In this document: positions 34,938 through 43,026 of the stretch, in pieces | Position numbering within the stretch: position 1 is the stretch's first letter | Layout of the letters: every line of letters begins with the position of its first letter | The notes under the pieces: model-generated | Databases searched by the model: none | Seen by the model: the letters and a program-made list of their open reading frames with translations, nothing else | Told to the model about the DNA's origin: nothing | NCBI GenBank assembly: GCA_000824845.1 | Contig: CCNC01000208.1 | Coordinates: 1 to 60,370, forward strand | Length of the DNA: 60,370 nucleotides | Source of the DNA: Mesorhizobium sp. ORS 3359 | GTDB taxonomy: Bacteria > Pseudomonadota > Alphaproteobacteria > Rhizobiales > Rhizobiaceae | Direction: 5' to 3' | Translations under genes and position numbers: made by a program

Positions 34938-36223
34938 TAGCGTTCCTCCAGGATCGCCAGCGCGCAGAAGTGCAAGACGAGGATGGGCAGGATTTTCATC
35001 AGTGGGCCAAGGGGCTCATTCCACAGGTCCGGGCGCAGAATACTTCCGGCAATCGCATAGAAGAACGAGACCGCGATCGCCCCCCACAGCCCTAACCGGC
35101 TGGCCGGACGCCATGCGATCATTGCGCCGACGACCATATCGGCCAACGCGCCTGCGACAACAGCAGGGCCCGCCAAGGGCTCGAAGGCGGTGTTGAGTAG
35201 AAGTTCCACACCGCTGCGCCAACCGGTAGTGAGGGAGATGATACCGGTCGCGATCCAGAAGAACGGCAACACCAAGAAGATGGCGGGCTTCACGAAGTAG
35301 AGCCCGGCGAACCAGCGCTCTTGCACGGTGGGAGGATTGGCGGCCAAGGCGGACGCGAGACTGGACGGCTGGATTCCCGCTGCAAGCTTCCATGATTTCA
35401 AGGCGCCGGTCGCGCCGCGCGCGATTTCCCTGGCGGCGTTGGTCCGCATTGGAGGCCGCCAGCCGAGGAGGCCCGCCAGGTCCCCGGACCGGTAAAGCAT
35501 CGCGGCGACCCAACGGGGCAGGACAAACTCCCTCGCCCTCCCCCACCCCAGCCACTCGCGGTAGCGGGCGACAACTTCGCTCATGGTCAATGCTTCCGGC
35601 CCTGCGAGTTCGAGCGTCAGGCGGGACGGGCTTTCCTTGCCAAGTAGGATCAAAACAGTGGAAACGACGTCGTCGAGCTGCACGACCTGGAGGAGGCCCG
35701 TGCCCGGCATTCTCGGCAGCAGAGGCAGGACGGCGAGCCCGCGAAAGAGCGCGCTTGCGCCGAAAGCTGGCCGCCCGAGCACGACCGAAGGCCGCAGGAT
35801 TACCCAATCGAGGTCACGGTTGATCAAGGCATGATCTCCAGCCAGTTTGCTGGCCGAGAAAGCTGAAGGCTGTTGCCGGTCGACACCGATCGCGGAGAAA
35901 TGGATAACCCTTCGAACGCCGGCGCGCTCGCAGGCAGCAAAAAGGGCTGAGGCGCCGCCGGCATGAACTTTGTCCGTGTTGTCCCGAGCACTGTCCTGCA
36001 ACACACCCGCGCAGTTCACCACAGCATCGACCCCATGAAGGTGTGGAAGCCAGACTTCCGCCTCAAGCGCCTTCGCCATATCGATAACGACGGTTCGCCC
36101 CTTAAACAGGCCATTCGATGTGCGGCTACGGACAGCCCGGACAACCTCGTGCCCCTCCGCCCCAAGGCGCGCGCACAAAGTCCCGCCGATCAGACCTGAA
36201 GCGCCAATGACCAGAACGATCAT
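34937..36223 (-). CDS. NAD(P)-binding SDR fused to a DoxX-like membrane domain
   Basis: A 428-residue fusion. Residues 1-290 are an atypical short-chain dehydrogenase: VLVIGASGLIGGTLCARLG for the dinucleotide, and VIHFSAIGVDRQQPSAFSAS with SKLAGDHALI in place of YxxxK. Residues 300-428 are a DoxX-like domain of four helices (KPAIFLVLPFFWIATGIISL, and ILPILVLHFCALAILEER at the end). DoxX partners elsewhere link membrane thiol-redox chemistry to superoxide dismutase and thiosulfate pathways. An EcfG-type promoter is about 95 bases upstream. Confidence 0.9.
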   Translation of the reverse strand: MIVLVIGASGLIGGTLCARLGAEGHEVVRAVRSRTSNGLFKGRTVVIDMAKALEAEVWLPHLHGVDAVVNCAGVLQDSARDNTDKVHAGGASALFAACERAGVRRVIHFSAIGVDRQQPSAFSASKLAGDHALINRDLDWVILRPSVVLGRPAFGASALFRGLAVLPLLPRMPGTGLLQVVQLDDVVSTVLILLGKESPSRLTLELAGPEALTMSEVVARYREWLGWGRAREFVLPRWVAAMLYRSGDLAGLLGWRPPMRTNAAREIARGATGALKSWKLAAGIQPSSLASALAANPPTVQERWFAGLYFVKPAIFLVLPFFWIATGIISLTTGWRSGVELLLNTAFEPLAGPAVVAGALADMVVGAMIAWRPASRLGLWGAIAVSFFYAIAGSILRPDLWNEPLGPLMKILPILVLHFCALAILEER

Positions 36224-36318
36224 GGGTTTAATTGATCCATCAGGTTCTCTCCTGTCTCGTAATGGGCGTTTCTCCCGGTTCGAACCAAGCTTCTCAACGC
36301 TTTCTGCGTCGTCTATCG

Positions 36319-36343
36319 AACCTGGTGCTCGTCGGAGTGTTCC
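36319..36343 (-). promoter_or_regulatory. Predicted EcfG promoter of SDR-DoxX/DUF2269 operon
   Basis: On the minus strand: GGAAC at 36343-36339, N17, GTT at 36321-36319. Confidence 0.75.
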
Positions 36344-36463
36344 AAGCTCCGGAATGCTATGGCGCCGGCAGTGGCGTTCTCTTCAACCCTGGTGCCGCAG
36401 ATCCCAACGCCCATAAGATCAATCGGGCCCGACGCGGCAGTCGCTGGTAGCGAGGAACCCGCC

Positions 36464-36489
36464 GGAACAAGCCGTCCCCGGGCCAAGTT
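36464..36489 (+). promoter_or_regulatory. Possible EcfG promoter with N18 spacing
   Basis: GGAAC at 36464-36468, 18 bases, GTT at 36487-36489. It is the only site with one extra base, so the call is weaker. It lies 31 bases before the ATG at 36520. Confidence 0.5.
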
Positions 36490-36519
36490 AGGATGGTGGG
36501 TCCCGGAGCGATGCAGACA

Positions 36520-36711
36520 ATGAAGATCTACAGGGTTGAACAAATAGCCGGCCAGGTAGTCGTGTCGCGTCAAGTAGCTGAGGCGCAGACGCCGTGGGAG
36601 GCGGCGACGAAAGTCACGGGCAAGGCTGTCCATGGCCGGCGTGATGAGCCGTTCTGGGTACGGGTCACGGATCAGGCGACGCTTACGACATTCAAGTACG
36701 CGTATAACTGA
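36520..36711 (+). CDS. 63-residue protein, member 1 of a tandem paralogue pair
   Basis: Unknown family. MKIYRVEQIAGQVVVSRQVA leads to TGKAVHGRRDEPFWVRVTD and a final YAYN. It aligns without gaps over all 63 residues with the next gene (36866-37057); I count 28 identical positions, including SRQ, TG.AV and WVRVTD. That conservation is the main evidence that both are real genes. GGAG lies at 36505-36508. The fold should be a small alpha/beta or antiparallel sheet protein; no function can be stated. Confidence 0.7.
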   Translation: MKIYRVEQIAGQVVVSRQVAEAQTPWEAATKVTGKAVHGRRDEPFWVRVTDQATLTTFKYAYN

Positions 36712-36865
36712 GAGTGGTCCTCCCATAAATATCGGTACGTCGTCTGGTAAGGCACCCTAGTCCCAAGCGCAAAACCTGATACAACGGGGCGAGATAACGC
36801 GGTTTTTTCCGCAATTGCATCAAATTTTATTCAGCAATTGGCGGCTGCGGGCGTAACCCTGTTTG

Positions 36866-37057
36866 ATGAAGAACTACGTGGTCGAAGTGAAGTCTGGGGA
36901 AGTGGTCACATCCAGGCAGTCGGTCCAAGCGCACGCCGCCGCTGCCGCGGCATCTCGTGCAACCGGGCGGGCAGTGCGAATCCGAGCAAACGAAGAACTT
37001 TGGGTCAGAGTGACGGACGAGCAGAATCGGGTCGTCGACCAATACGCCTTTCGGTGA
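36866..37057 (+). CDS. 63-residue protein, member 2 of a tandem paralogue pair
   Basis: MKNYVVEVKSGEVVTSRQSV, an alanine-rich helix, TGRAVRIRANEELWVRVTD and a final YAFR. Same length and about 44 percent identical to the protein at 36520-36711. No EcfG-type site is seen directly upstream, and the 154 bases between the two genes are AT-rich near 36800-36840, so it may have its own promoter. Function unknown. Confidence 0.7.
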   Translation: MKNYVVEVKSGEVVTSRQSVQAHAAAAAASRATGRAVRIRANEELWVRVTDEQNRVVDQYAFR

Positions 37058-37757
37058 ACGGGATGGGCCGGCATCCAACTGAGGAACCCGCGCCCCTCGG
37101 CAAGGGCGCGGGCCGGTGTCGCACACCGATCTGCGAGGCTTGAGGGGAACTCATCGCAGACATGCTCAAACTACGACTGGACGCTTCTGGTTCCGATCGT
37201 CACAGAAAACCTGCCGACCGGCAAGCGTAGCTTGGAACTACGGCTCGCCATGGGCTTCAGCAACGCTATCGCGGAGGCAGCAGCCGTATCTAGCTAATGC
37301 CTCGTCGAACGGGTGACGATGCGAATTCGAGGCCGCCTCTCAGCCGTCGAACTTGCGTCCAACACGGCTGTTCCGCTCGCGAAGAGCTATCTCGCGGTGA
37401 ACGTCGTCGAGCTTTGCTCTTATCGAAAGAGATCGTCGCTTCATGAGGAGGAACAAAGTTACAATCATAAACAACAGGACGATTTTCATCGCACCTAAGG
37501 AGCTTGATGCCATGATGTTCCATTGGCCGCGAAGGGACAGACTCGAATGCTGGGAAACTTTTACAAGGAAGCTGTCCTTTGATCGGCGGTTTGGGCCAAT
37601 TGCGATCGTGGATGTCCGAAGACCGACGGGTCCAGGTCTGGAGGCATGCTCAGTTTAAGGAGGGTCGATAAAGCGCAGTCGGTCTCAGTTAGCGAGATTG
37701 AGGCGCTATGTATTCCGGGCGACAGACAGTTCGGCCTTGTTCCGGTAAACCGCCATA
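37058..37757. other. 700-bp stretch without a supported gene
   Basis: Several 60-80 codon frames overlap here, including one at 37443-37658 with a GGAGG nearby, but none has family features. The segment resembles decayed or non-coding DNA between stress genes. Confidence 0.45.
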
Positions 37758-37988
37758 ATGAGCAGGCTTAACGAATATTTGCGGTTGTACGAATACTGCC
37801 AGGCAAAGGCGGATGGAGCGGACTGGCCGGAGTTCCGCGACATGTGGCGGACCATCGCCGCCAGCTATACCTTGCTAATCGGGCTTGAGGCCCGGGGACC
37901 ACAAGGACTGGCTACCGAAGTTCAGCGGCGTCCGAAGGCGACGGAACCTTCGATGGGGCCAGAGAATTCGAAAACGTTCCTGACGTAG
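37758..37988 (+). CDS. Small hypothetical protein
   Basis: 76 residues starting MSRLNEYLRLYEYCQAKADG, followed by WPEFRDMWRTIAASYTLLIG. The first 50 residues are strongly helical and look like a real small protein of a type common in rhizobia; the last 25 are polar and disordered. No named domain. It ends at the stop of the convergent Crp-type gene, with no space between them. Confidence 0.6.
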   Translation: MSRLNEYLRLYEYCQAKADGADWPEFRDMWRTIAASYTLLIGLEARGPQGLATEVQRRPKATEPSMGPENSKTFLT

Positions 37989-38684
37989 TCACTCGCCATC
38001 AAGAAGGCGGGTATATTCACGCTTGATTACCCGGTAACAGGTGCAGGAAGCGGCCTCGAGGCCCCTGCGGTCGGCAATCCTGATATTTCCACGCGAATAG
38101 TCGATCAGGCCTGCCCTCTGCAGGGTTGCGGCCGCCACACTCACGCTCGGCCGATGCACACCGAGCATCTGGGAAAGAAACTCTTGGGTGAGCGGAAATT
38201 CGTCGCTGTCAACGCGATCGTGTGTCTGGAGGAGCCAGCGAGCACATCGCTCCTGAACTTCATGCAGACGGTTGCAGGACGTGTTCTGCGCGATCTGATT
38301 CAGCAGGGCCATCAAATATCGCAGCAGAAACTTGTGCAGCGTCGGAGCGCTCCGCAAGGCCCGTTCAAGGTCCGGGACCTTCATGCGAAGCGCACGCCCT
38401 GGGATCTGTACCACGGCACGACTCGGGACCGAAGCTGTCCCGAGAAGCACCGGGAACCCGACCATCCCCTCGGGACCAATCGTGGCAAACTCGACGATGT
38501 CGCCGGTCTCGGGCTCGTTGACCATCGATGCGACGCCGCGTTCGACGAAATAGACGTACTCAATTGGCTGGAGAGCCTCATGCAACACTGTTTTCAACGG
38601 CAGCGGGACAGGGTCAAGATCGGGAGCTACTGCTTCCAGCTCTGCGCGAGGCAATCTCGCCAACAATTTGTTGCTTGGGGTCAT
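37989..38684 (-). CDS. Crp/Fnr family transcriptional regulator
   Basis: A 231-residue regulator. The N-terminal cyclic-nucleotide-binding fold runs to about residue 120 (VYFVERGVASMVNEPETGDI, then VEFATIGPEGMVGFPVLLG). It lacks the Fnr cysteine cluster at the N terminus and the usual cAMP-binding RS/T motif. The C-terminal winged helix is FPLTQEFLSQMLGVHRPSVS. Such non-cAMP Crp proteins are numerous in rhizobia. The start at 38684 is where homology begins. An EcfG-type promoter about 70 bases upstream suggests it is a second-tier regulator of the stress response. Confidence 0.9.
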   Translation of the reverse strand: MTPSNKLLARLPRAELEAVAPDLDPVPLPLKTVLHEALQPIEYVYFVERGVASMVNEPETGDIVEFATIGPEGMVGFPVLLGTASVPSRAVVQIPGRALRMKVPDLERALRSAPTLHKFLLRYLMALLNQIAQNTSCNRLHEVQERCARWLLQTHDRVDSDEFPLTQEFLSQMLGVHRPSVSVAAATLQRAGLIDYSRGNIRIADRRGLEAASCTCYRVIKREYTRLLDGE

Positions 38685-38754
38685 GCGGGCTCCGTCGGGA
38701 AGCGCAGGCAAAGCACAGCAGAGCAACGCTGCCGGGCGCCGATCCATGCGACCG

Positions 38755-38779
38755 AACTTGCGTAGCGGCAAACTGTTCC
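38755..38779 (-). promoter_or_regulatory. Predicted EcfG promoter of the Crp-type regulator
   Basis: On the minus strand: GGAAC at 38779-38775, N17, GTT at 38757-38755. Confidence 0.75.
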
Positions 38780-38807
38780 GCTCGGGCAGCGGGCCGCTGT
38801 CAATCGA

Positions 38808-39671
38808 TCACGGTGGTTCGTCTCCTGACAGCAGCCTGGGTCGATCCGTTGCGTTCGCCTCGACAAGGGCAGCAAGGCGAGAAAGGAAACCCAGCAGCCC
38901 TTTTTCAGGATCATCGTCGTCGGCCGTCACCACTGTGATGCCCCAACGCGCGAGCACCGCTTCCTCGACGGGGTCACGATGCGCCATGAAGATGAAGGAG
39001 GGAGGCCGATCCGCCTCGTAGCCCGACCGGCTCCAGGTCTGCCAGAGCCGGTGCAGGAGCAATCGGATGTTCAGGTCGGAAAGGCTGTAGCCGATGAACA
39101 AAACCGTGCTGCCCAAGGCGTCCGAACGAAACCTCACGTCGAGCGGCGAGTCGAATGAGAGCCGGTCGAGGTAGTCGGTTTCAGTGAGAACCAAGGAGGA
39201 ATCGTCATCAAAGTCGCCATGGAATTTCACGATGTAGGGGACATCCCTGCGAGCTTTTGAGACATCCCGCGCATTGGCCACTTTGACGTATTCGACGCCA
39301 TGTATCTCAAAGGCAACTTCGAGGTTTCGATCGTAATTCGTGGTATAAATAACCGGGAAGTTCAGCGCGACGATGAGACGGTGCAATTCGGATAGTTCGA
39401 TTTTATCGCGGCTGACGGTCCAGTGCCGATCCATCCAACTGCGAAGCGGTCCGATGCTTCCATGCTTGATACGGTAATACTCGGCCAGGGTCTGAAAACG
39501 ACCGCGCTGCTTGCCAAGGTCCACCTCCAGGCCCAGTTCATCTGCCATTCGCTTGATCAGTTTCTCCCAGGACGGCAGGCCGACGCTCATGGAGACGCCC
39601 GCCCCCACGAAAAGCACGACGTCGCGTTCCCTGATGGAGTTTGCGAGCGCCACAAGAGGATCGCCGCTCAT
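38808..39671 (-). CDS. Stand-alone SIR2-domain protein
   Basis: A 287-residue protein that is almost entirely a SIR2-like NAD-binding domain. Motifs: VVLFVGAGVSMSVGLPSWEK with GAGVS at 23-27, TTNYDRNLE at 110-118, and KFHGDFDD with His151 in the catalytic position. The C-terminal part reads VLFIGYSLSDLNIRLLLHRL. In several anti-phage systems (Thoeris, DSR, SIR2-HerA, short pAgo-SIR2) such domains destroy NAD on infection. No partner gene of those systems is adjacent, so a defence role is inference only. The nearest upstream EcfG-type site is about 440 bases away. Confidence 0.88.
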   Translation of the reverse strand: MSGDPLVALANSIRERDVVLFVGAGVSMSVGLPSWEKLIKRMADELGLEVDLGKQRGRFQTLAEYYRIKHGSIGPLRSWMDRHWTVSRDKIELSELHRLIVALNFPVIYTTNYDRNLEVAFEIHGVEYVKVANARDVSKARRDVPYIVKFHGDFDDDSSLVLTETDYLDRLSFDSPLDVRFRSDALGSTVLFIGYSLSDLNIRLLLHRLWQTWSRSGYEADRPPSFIFMAHRDPVEEAVLARWGITVVTADDDDPEKGLLGFLSRLAALVEANATDRPRLLSGDEPP

Positions 39672-40005
39672 TGACGGACCGGGTAGCGATACCCCCCACT
39701 TCTGGATTGGTGGTCGTCAGCGGCGCCGACGACAACGGGCCGGTCACGACCTACACGGTTATCATTCTTTCCGAATAGACCCACACTCACCTGCCAACCG
39801 GCTTATGCGAGAGATCGCCCAACGCTCCCGTACCAGCCCTGTAATGTGCGATCGGTCGCGATGCGAGGGCCTCGCTCTGGCGCATGACCGCGCCCATCAT
39901 ATCTTTCGTGGTTGGCACCGTCTTCTTCAATGAACGCACCTACCAAGGTCTCCCGTCGATGGGCCAGGCGAACGGCACCGTGCGGCCATGACTCTCTAGT
40001 CCAAG

Positions 40006-40100
40006 CAGGCCCGCCTTTTGGGCGTCGGGCGGGCCTGTGCCGGAGAACGGGGGATGAGCTCCGACTCGGCACCGGGGATAGCTAGGAGCGGGGTGCCGCA
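40006..40100 (-). ncRNA. Candidate EcfG-controlled small RNA
   Basis: A complete EcfG-type promoter at 40131-40107 points leftward but no gene follows for over 400 bases. About 60 bases after the predicted start lies a strong hairpin: 10-bp arms at 40006-40015 and 40028-40037 (GGCGGGCCTG type) with a 12-base loop. A transcript of about 95 bases ending in this hairpin is plausible. The lack of a clear T-run after the stem and possible read-through into SIR2 are the main doubts. Confidence 0.4.
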
Positions 40101-40106
40101 ATACCG

Positions 40107-40131
40107 AACCAGTATTCGTTAAAAATGTTCC
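40107..40131 (-). promoter_or_regulatory. Predicted EcfG promoter without adjacent gene
   Basis: On the minus strand: GGAAC at 40131-40127, N17, GTT at 40109-40107. The downstream product is either a small RNA or a long-leader SIR2 transcript. Confidence 0.7.
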
Positions 40132-40171
40132 TAGGTCCGCTCTGCATTGTCCTTGCCTGACCTAGCTGACG

Positions 40172-40390
40172 TCACTCGAGCTCGCGCAGCTTCCGAGCTT
40201 CCTTGACGAGAACGGCAAGATTGTCTCCATGTTTTCGGATCAACTCCCGGGCCTGTTGCTCTGTAATGCCGTTTACGGCGGAGAAATAGGCGAGCTGCTC
40301 TGGATCACTTGTCGAAATGCGATTTGGATCGCGGACGTCGCTATCAGCGCTTTCAGTCCCGAAATTCAGAATGTTCACACGAGCGCGCAC
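40172..40390 (-). CDS. DUF3606-like small protein
   Basis: 72 residues from a GTG with GAGG upstream. The conserved part is RISTSDPEQLAYFSAVNGIT followed by EQQARELIRKHGDNLAVLV, a short helical domain of the DUF3606 type. It resembles the small protein at 57726-57926 (shared QARELxRxHG). Members occur in many copies in rhizobia and their role is unknown. An EcfG-type promoter lies about 140 bases upstream. Confidence 0.75.
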   Translation of the reverse strand: MRARVNILNFGTESADSDVRDPNRISTSDPEQLAYFSAVNGITEQQARELIRKHGDNLAVLVKEARKLRELE

Positions 40391-40532
40391 GATATCCTCG
40401 CATCAGCTTGTGGGTCGGGCCTGCCGGACGATACGGCTGCACAGCAAGCAAGAACGAGCTTGCTCGCCCGCTGGAATTTCTTGGTTTTTTGCAGCAAGTA
40501 CATACCAAGCCGCTCTCTGATGGACGCGACCG

Positions 40533-40557
40533 AACCATGTCCGAGAGACATTGTTCC
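40533..40557 (-). promoter_or_regulatory. Predicted EcfG promoter upstream of DUF3606 gene
   Basis: On the minus strand: GGAAC at 40557-40553, N17, GTT at 40535-40533. The leader to the GTG at 40390 would be about 135 bases. Confidence 0.72.
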
Positions 40558-40630
40558 CGTCCGCGGACCGGTCGCAGCTCTAAGCGGGGCTAAACTTGCG
40601 GGGACTGCCGGCGATCTCGCGACGAGCTGT

Positions 40631-41548
40631 TCAGGCCGCCTTCGAAAGCAGGGACACGTCAAAACTCGCCAACCCGTAGCGCCAGCGATGGTTCGTGGCG
40701 GCAACGCGGCTCTGGTAGAAAAGGGTCAGCCTGTCACCCTCGATCATCACAGTCGAATGGCCGTTTTCTCCAGGCCCGCCTGGGTCGAGTACAGGGCCGA
40801 TCGAGACGTAAGGTCCGGCAATGGTGTCAGCGATCGCGAAAAAGACCCGCTGCCGACTGCCCCGCGGTCCATTGGGAAGGAAGCAGGTGGCGTTGAGAAG
40901 CACGCGACCATCCGGGAGCTCCACCAGTTGGGCGCCTTCAATCCCCCATTCGTAGTCGGGGTCGTCCCGCGTGTTGTGGTGGGGAATGTCATTGTGGTCC
41001 AGGATTTTGCCCAAGCGCTTCCAAGGCCCGAACCATGAATCGGACTGGCTCCGGGACAGATAGATGTCCGGTTGCGGCACGCGGGTGAATTTCGGCATGC
41101 CGGAATAAACGAGGTAGCGCTTTCCGCCGATGAGAGCGGGGTGCGGGTCGTAGATGCCGTCTTCATCCGTGTCGGGCACGGACAGAATTGCTGGATTGAG
41201 CACAACCCAGTTGAACCCGTCATTTGACACCGCGTGTTCACAGCGACCGCCGGATTTCATGAACTCGGTTTGGATGAACATGTGGAAGACGCCGTCTTCG
41301 TGCACGACACCAGGCGCCGCGACGCCCGACCCCGCGACAGGGAGCTCAATCGGCGCGTGCTCCGTCCACGGACCGTGCAACTCTGGCGCCGTGGCGTGAA
41401 GAATCTGCCAAGTCTCGCTGGTCACCGTGCCGCTCGATCCGAACACATGCCAAAGCCGGCCGTCGTAAACCGGGCATGGGTCCTTGAGATCGTCCACCGC
41501 TTGGGGATGAAACAACGGGAACACATTCGTCTCGAAATCGATCTTCAT
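40631..41548 (-). CDS. GH43-like five-bladed beta-propeller glycosidase
   Basis: A 305-residue protein with repeated beta-propeller blades and acidic residues in the places used by family 43/62/117 glycosidases: DLKDPCPVYDGRLWHVFGSS, then APGVVHEDGVFHMFIQTEF, IYDPHPALIGGKRYLVYSG, and WGIEGAQLVELPDGRVLL. No signal peptide, so it would be cytoplasmic. ATG at 41548 with GGGGCA upstream is preferred over an earlier start. It is divergent from the glycosyltransferase operon, so it may act on the same sugar, but the substrate cannot be told from sequence. Confidence 0.8.
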   Translation of the reverse strand: MKIDFETNVFPLFHPQAVDDLKDPCPVYDGRLWHVFGSSGTVTSETWQILHATAPELHGPWTEHAPIELPVAGSGVAAPGVVHEDGVFHMFIQTEFMKSGGRCEHAVSNDGFNWVVLNPAILSVPDTDEDGIYDPHPALIGGKRYLVYSGMPKFTRVPQPDIYLSRSQSDSWFGPWKRLGKILDHNDIPHHNTRDDPDYEWGIEGAQLVELPDGRVLLNATCFLPNGPRGSRQRVFFAIADTIAGPYVSIGPVLDPGGPGENGHSTVMIEGDRLTLFYQSRVAATNHRWRYGLASFDVSLLSKAA

Positions 41549-41736
41549 CTGTCTGCCCCAGCGATTGTCGGCCGCCAAACGCCGCTGGCGTCGGTCCGAC
41601 GAATCAATTCAAGCCATCGAATATTTTAGCTGCTCATTCAACGAAAATGCGGCGCCCGAGCGGCCGTCCCCAGAAAGCTGCAGCCTGAGATGCCAGAAGC
41701 TCTGGCCGGCCCTCCGCCTGCATATCGCTCGCTGGC

Positions 41737-41761
41737 TGGAACAAGTTAATCAGCGGACAGT
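41737..41761 (+). promoter_or_regulatory. Predicted EcfG promoter of the glycosyltransferase operon
   Basis: GGAAC at 41737-41741, N17, GTT at 41759-41761. A small hairpin (GCAGGAA at 41772-41778, TTCCTGC at 41783-41789) lies at the expected 5' end of the message, 63 bases before the ATG. Confidence 0.75.
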
Positions 41762-41851
41762 TAGACATGTGGCAGGAATAGCTTCCTGCATCTCGCGATT
41801 AACAAATGTTATTCGCAGTCTAAACCGCAATGTCACCAGGGAAAAGCTTAT

Positions 41852-43024
41852 ATGGACGCGGCGATAAGAATACCAGCCAGCATCAAAAACAGAAAAGAGC
41901 AAGATTTATTGATATGCTTCTCCCATTTGCGATGGAATTTCGTCTATCAACGTCCGCAGCACATTCTCACGCATGCCTCGAGAGAGCACCAGATCGTTTA
42001 CTTCGAGGAGCCCGTTTTTGAAGAATGCTCCCACTCGTCCATTCGGTTTTGCGACGCTGCGCCGGGCATTCGGGTAGCGACCCCTTTGATCCCGATCGGC
42101 ACCAGCCCCGCCAGGGCCGATGCCATCCAGCGCAGATATCTAGACCGGATCATCGCGTCCACACCGCACGCCGAATTGACCGCCTGGTATTATACCCCGA
42201 TGGCGCTGCGCTTCAGCGCGCATGTCAACTTCGACGTGTGCGTCTATGACTGCATGGACGAACTTGCCGCATTCAAGAATGCGCCTTCCCAGCTTGCGCT
42301 GATGGAACGGGCGCTCTTCGAACGCGCCGATGTGGTCTTCACGGGCGGCTTAAGCCTGTTCGAAGCGAAGCGTTGCCAACATCGGGCGATCTATCCCTTC
42401 CCCAGCAGCATTGACGTCAACCACTTTCACAAGGCGAGGGTGCCCGGCGAGGAGCCGGCGGATCAACTCACAATCCCGCATCCTCGGGTTGGCTTCTTCG
42501 GTGTCATCGACGAGCGCCTGGACATCGATCTCGTGGCGCAGGCTTCCAGCACGATGCCAGACGTGCACTTCGTGATGCTTGGCCCGGTCGTCAAGATCGA
42601 TCCGGACATCCTGCCGAGGGCAGACAACCTGCACTGGCTCGGCAGCAAAGCCTACAAGGATCTGCCCGACTATCTCCGGCATTGGGACGTCGGGTGGATG
42701 CCGTTCGCGCTCAACGAAGCGACACGCTTCATCAGCCCCACGAAAACTCCCGAGTTCCTTGCCGCCGGCCTGCCCGTGGTGTCGACTGCGATTGTCGATG
42801 TGGTGCGTAGCTACGCTGCTTCCGGCCTTGTCGATATCGCGGACGCCGAAGACATTGAGGCCAAACTGCGCTCCGCGCTGGCGCAACCGCGCGAAATGCG
42901 CCTGCCAGCGGTTGATACCTATTTGGCCAACATGTCCTGGCAGCGAACATGGGATGCCATGGCCGCCCACATGAAGAAAGCCAGTGCAAGCAAGAAGGTC
43001 GTGCCCTTCCGCAGGAGCGCGTGA
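41852..43024 (+). CDS. Glycosyltransferase (GT4-like)
   Basis: A 390-residue glycosyltransferase with two Rossmann domains. N-terminal domain: LLICFSHLRWNFVYQRPQHI and YYTPMALRFSAHVNFDVCVY with DCMDELAAF. C-terminal donor domain: HPRVGFFGVIDERLDIDLVA, LHWLGSKAYKDLPDYLRHWD and the acidic motif TPEFLAAGLPVVST in place of E-x7-E. It belongs to the group that follows UDP-galactofuranose mutase in polysaccharide clusters. The next gene starts two bases after its stop. Confidence 0.9.
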   Translation: MDAAIRIPASIKNRKEQDLLICFSHLRWNFVYQRPQHILTHASREHQIVYFEEPVFEECSHSSIRFCDAAPGIRVATPLIPIGTSPARADAIQRRYLDRIIASTPHAELTAWYYTPMALRFSAHVNFDVCVYDCMDELAAFKNAPSQLALMERALFERADVVFTGGLSLFEAKRCQHRAIYPFPSSIDVNHFHKARVPGEEPADQLTIPHPRVGFFGVIDERLDIDLVAQASSTMPDVHFVMLGPVVKIDPDILPRADNLHWLGSKAYKDLPDYLRHWDVGWMPFALNEATRFISPTKTPEFLAAGLPVVSTAIVDVVRSYAASGLVDIADAEDIEAKLRSALAQPREMRLPAVDTYLANMSWQRTWDAMAAHMKKASASKKVVPFRRSA

Positions 43025-43026
43025 CC

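Larger units (their letters stand above)
39672..40171. other. 500-bp intergenic region with hairpin and EcfG-type site
   Basis: No protein gene is supported. The region contains the promoter at 40131-40107 and the hairpin at 40006-40037, treated below as a possible small RNA, and about 330 further bases before SIR2 in which I see nothing. Confidence 0.5.

Noticed and set aside
36233..36262. TGATCC upstream of the SDR-DoxX gene as a sigma-E promoter
   Set aside because: No TArnA element at 18 bases and the wrong direction for the gene; an EcfG-type site explains the unit better.
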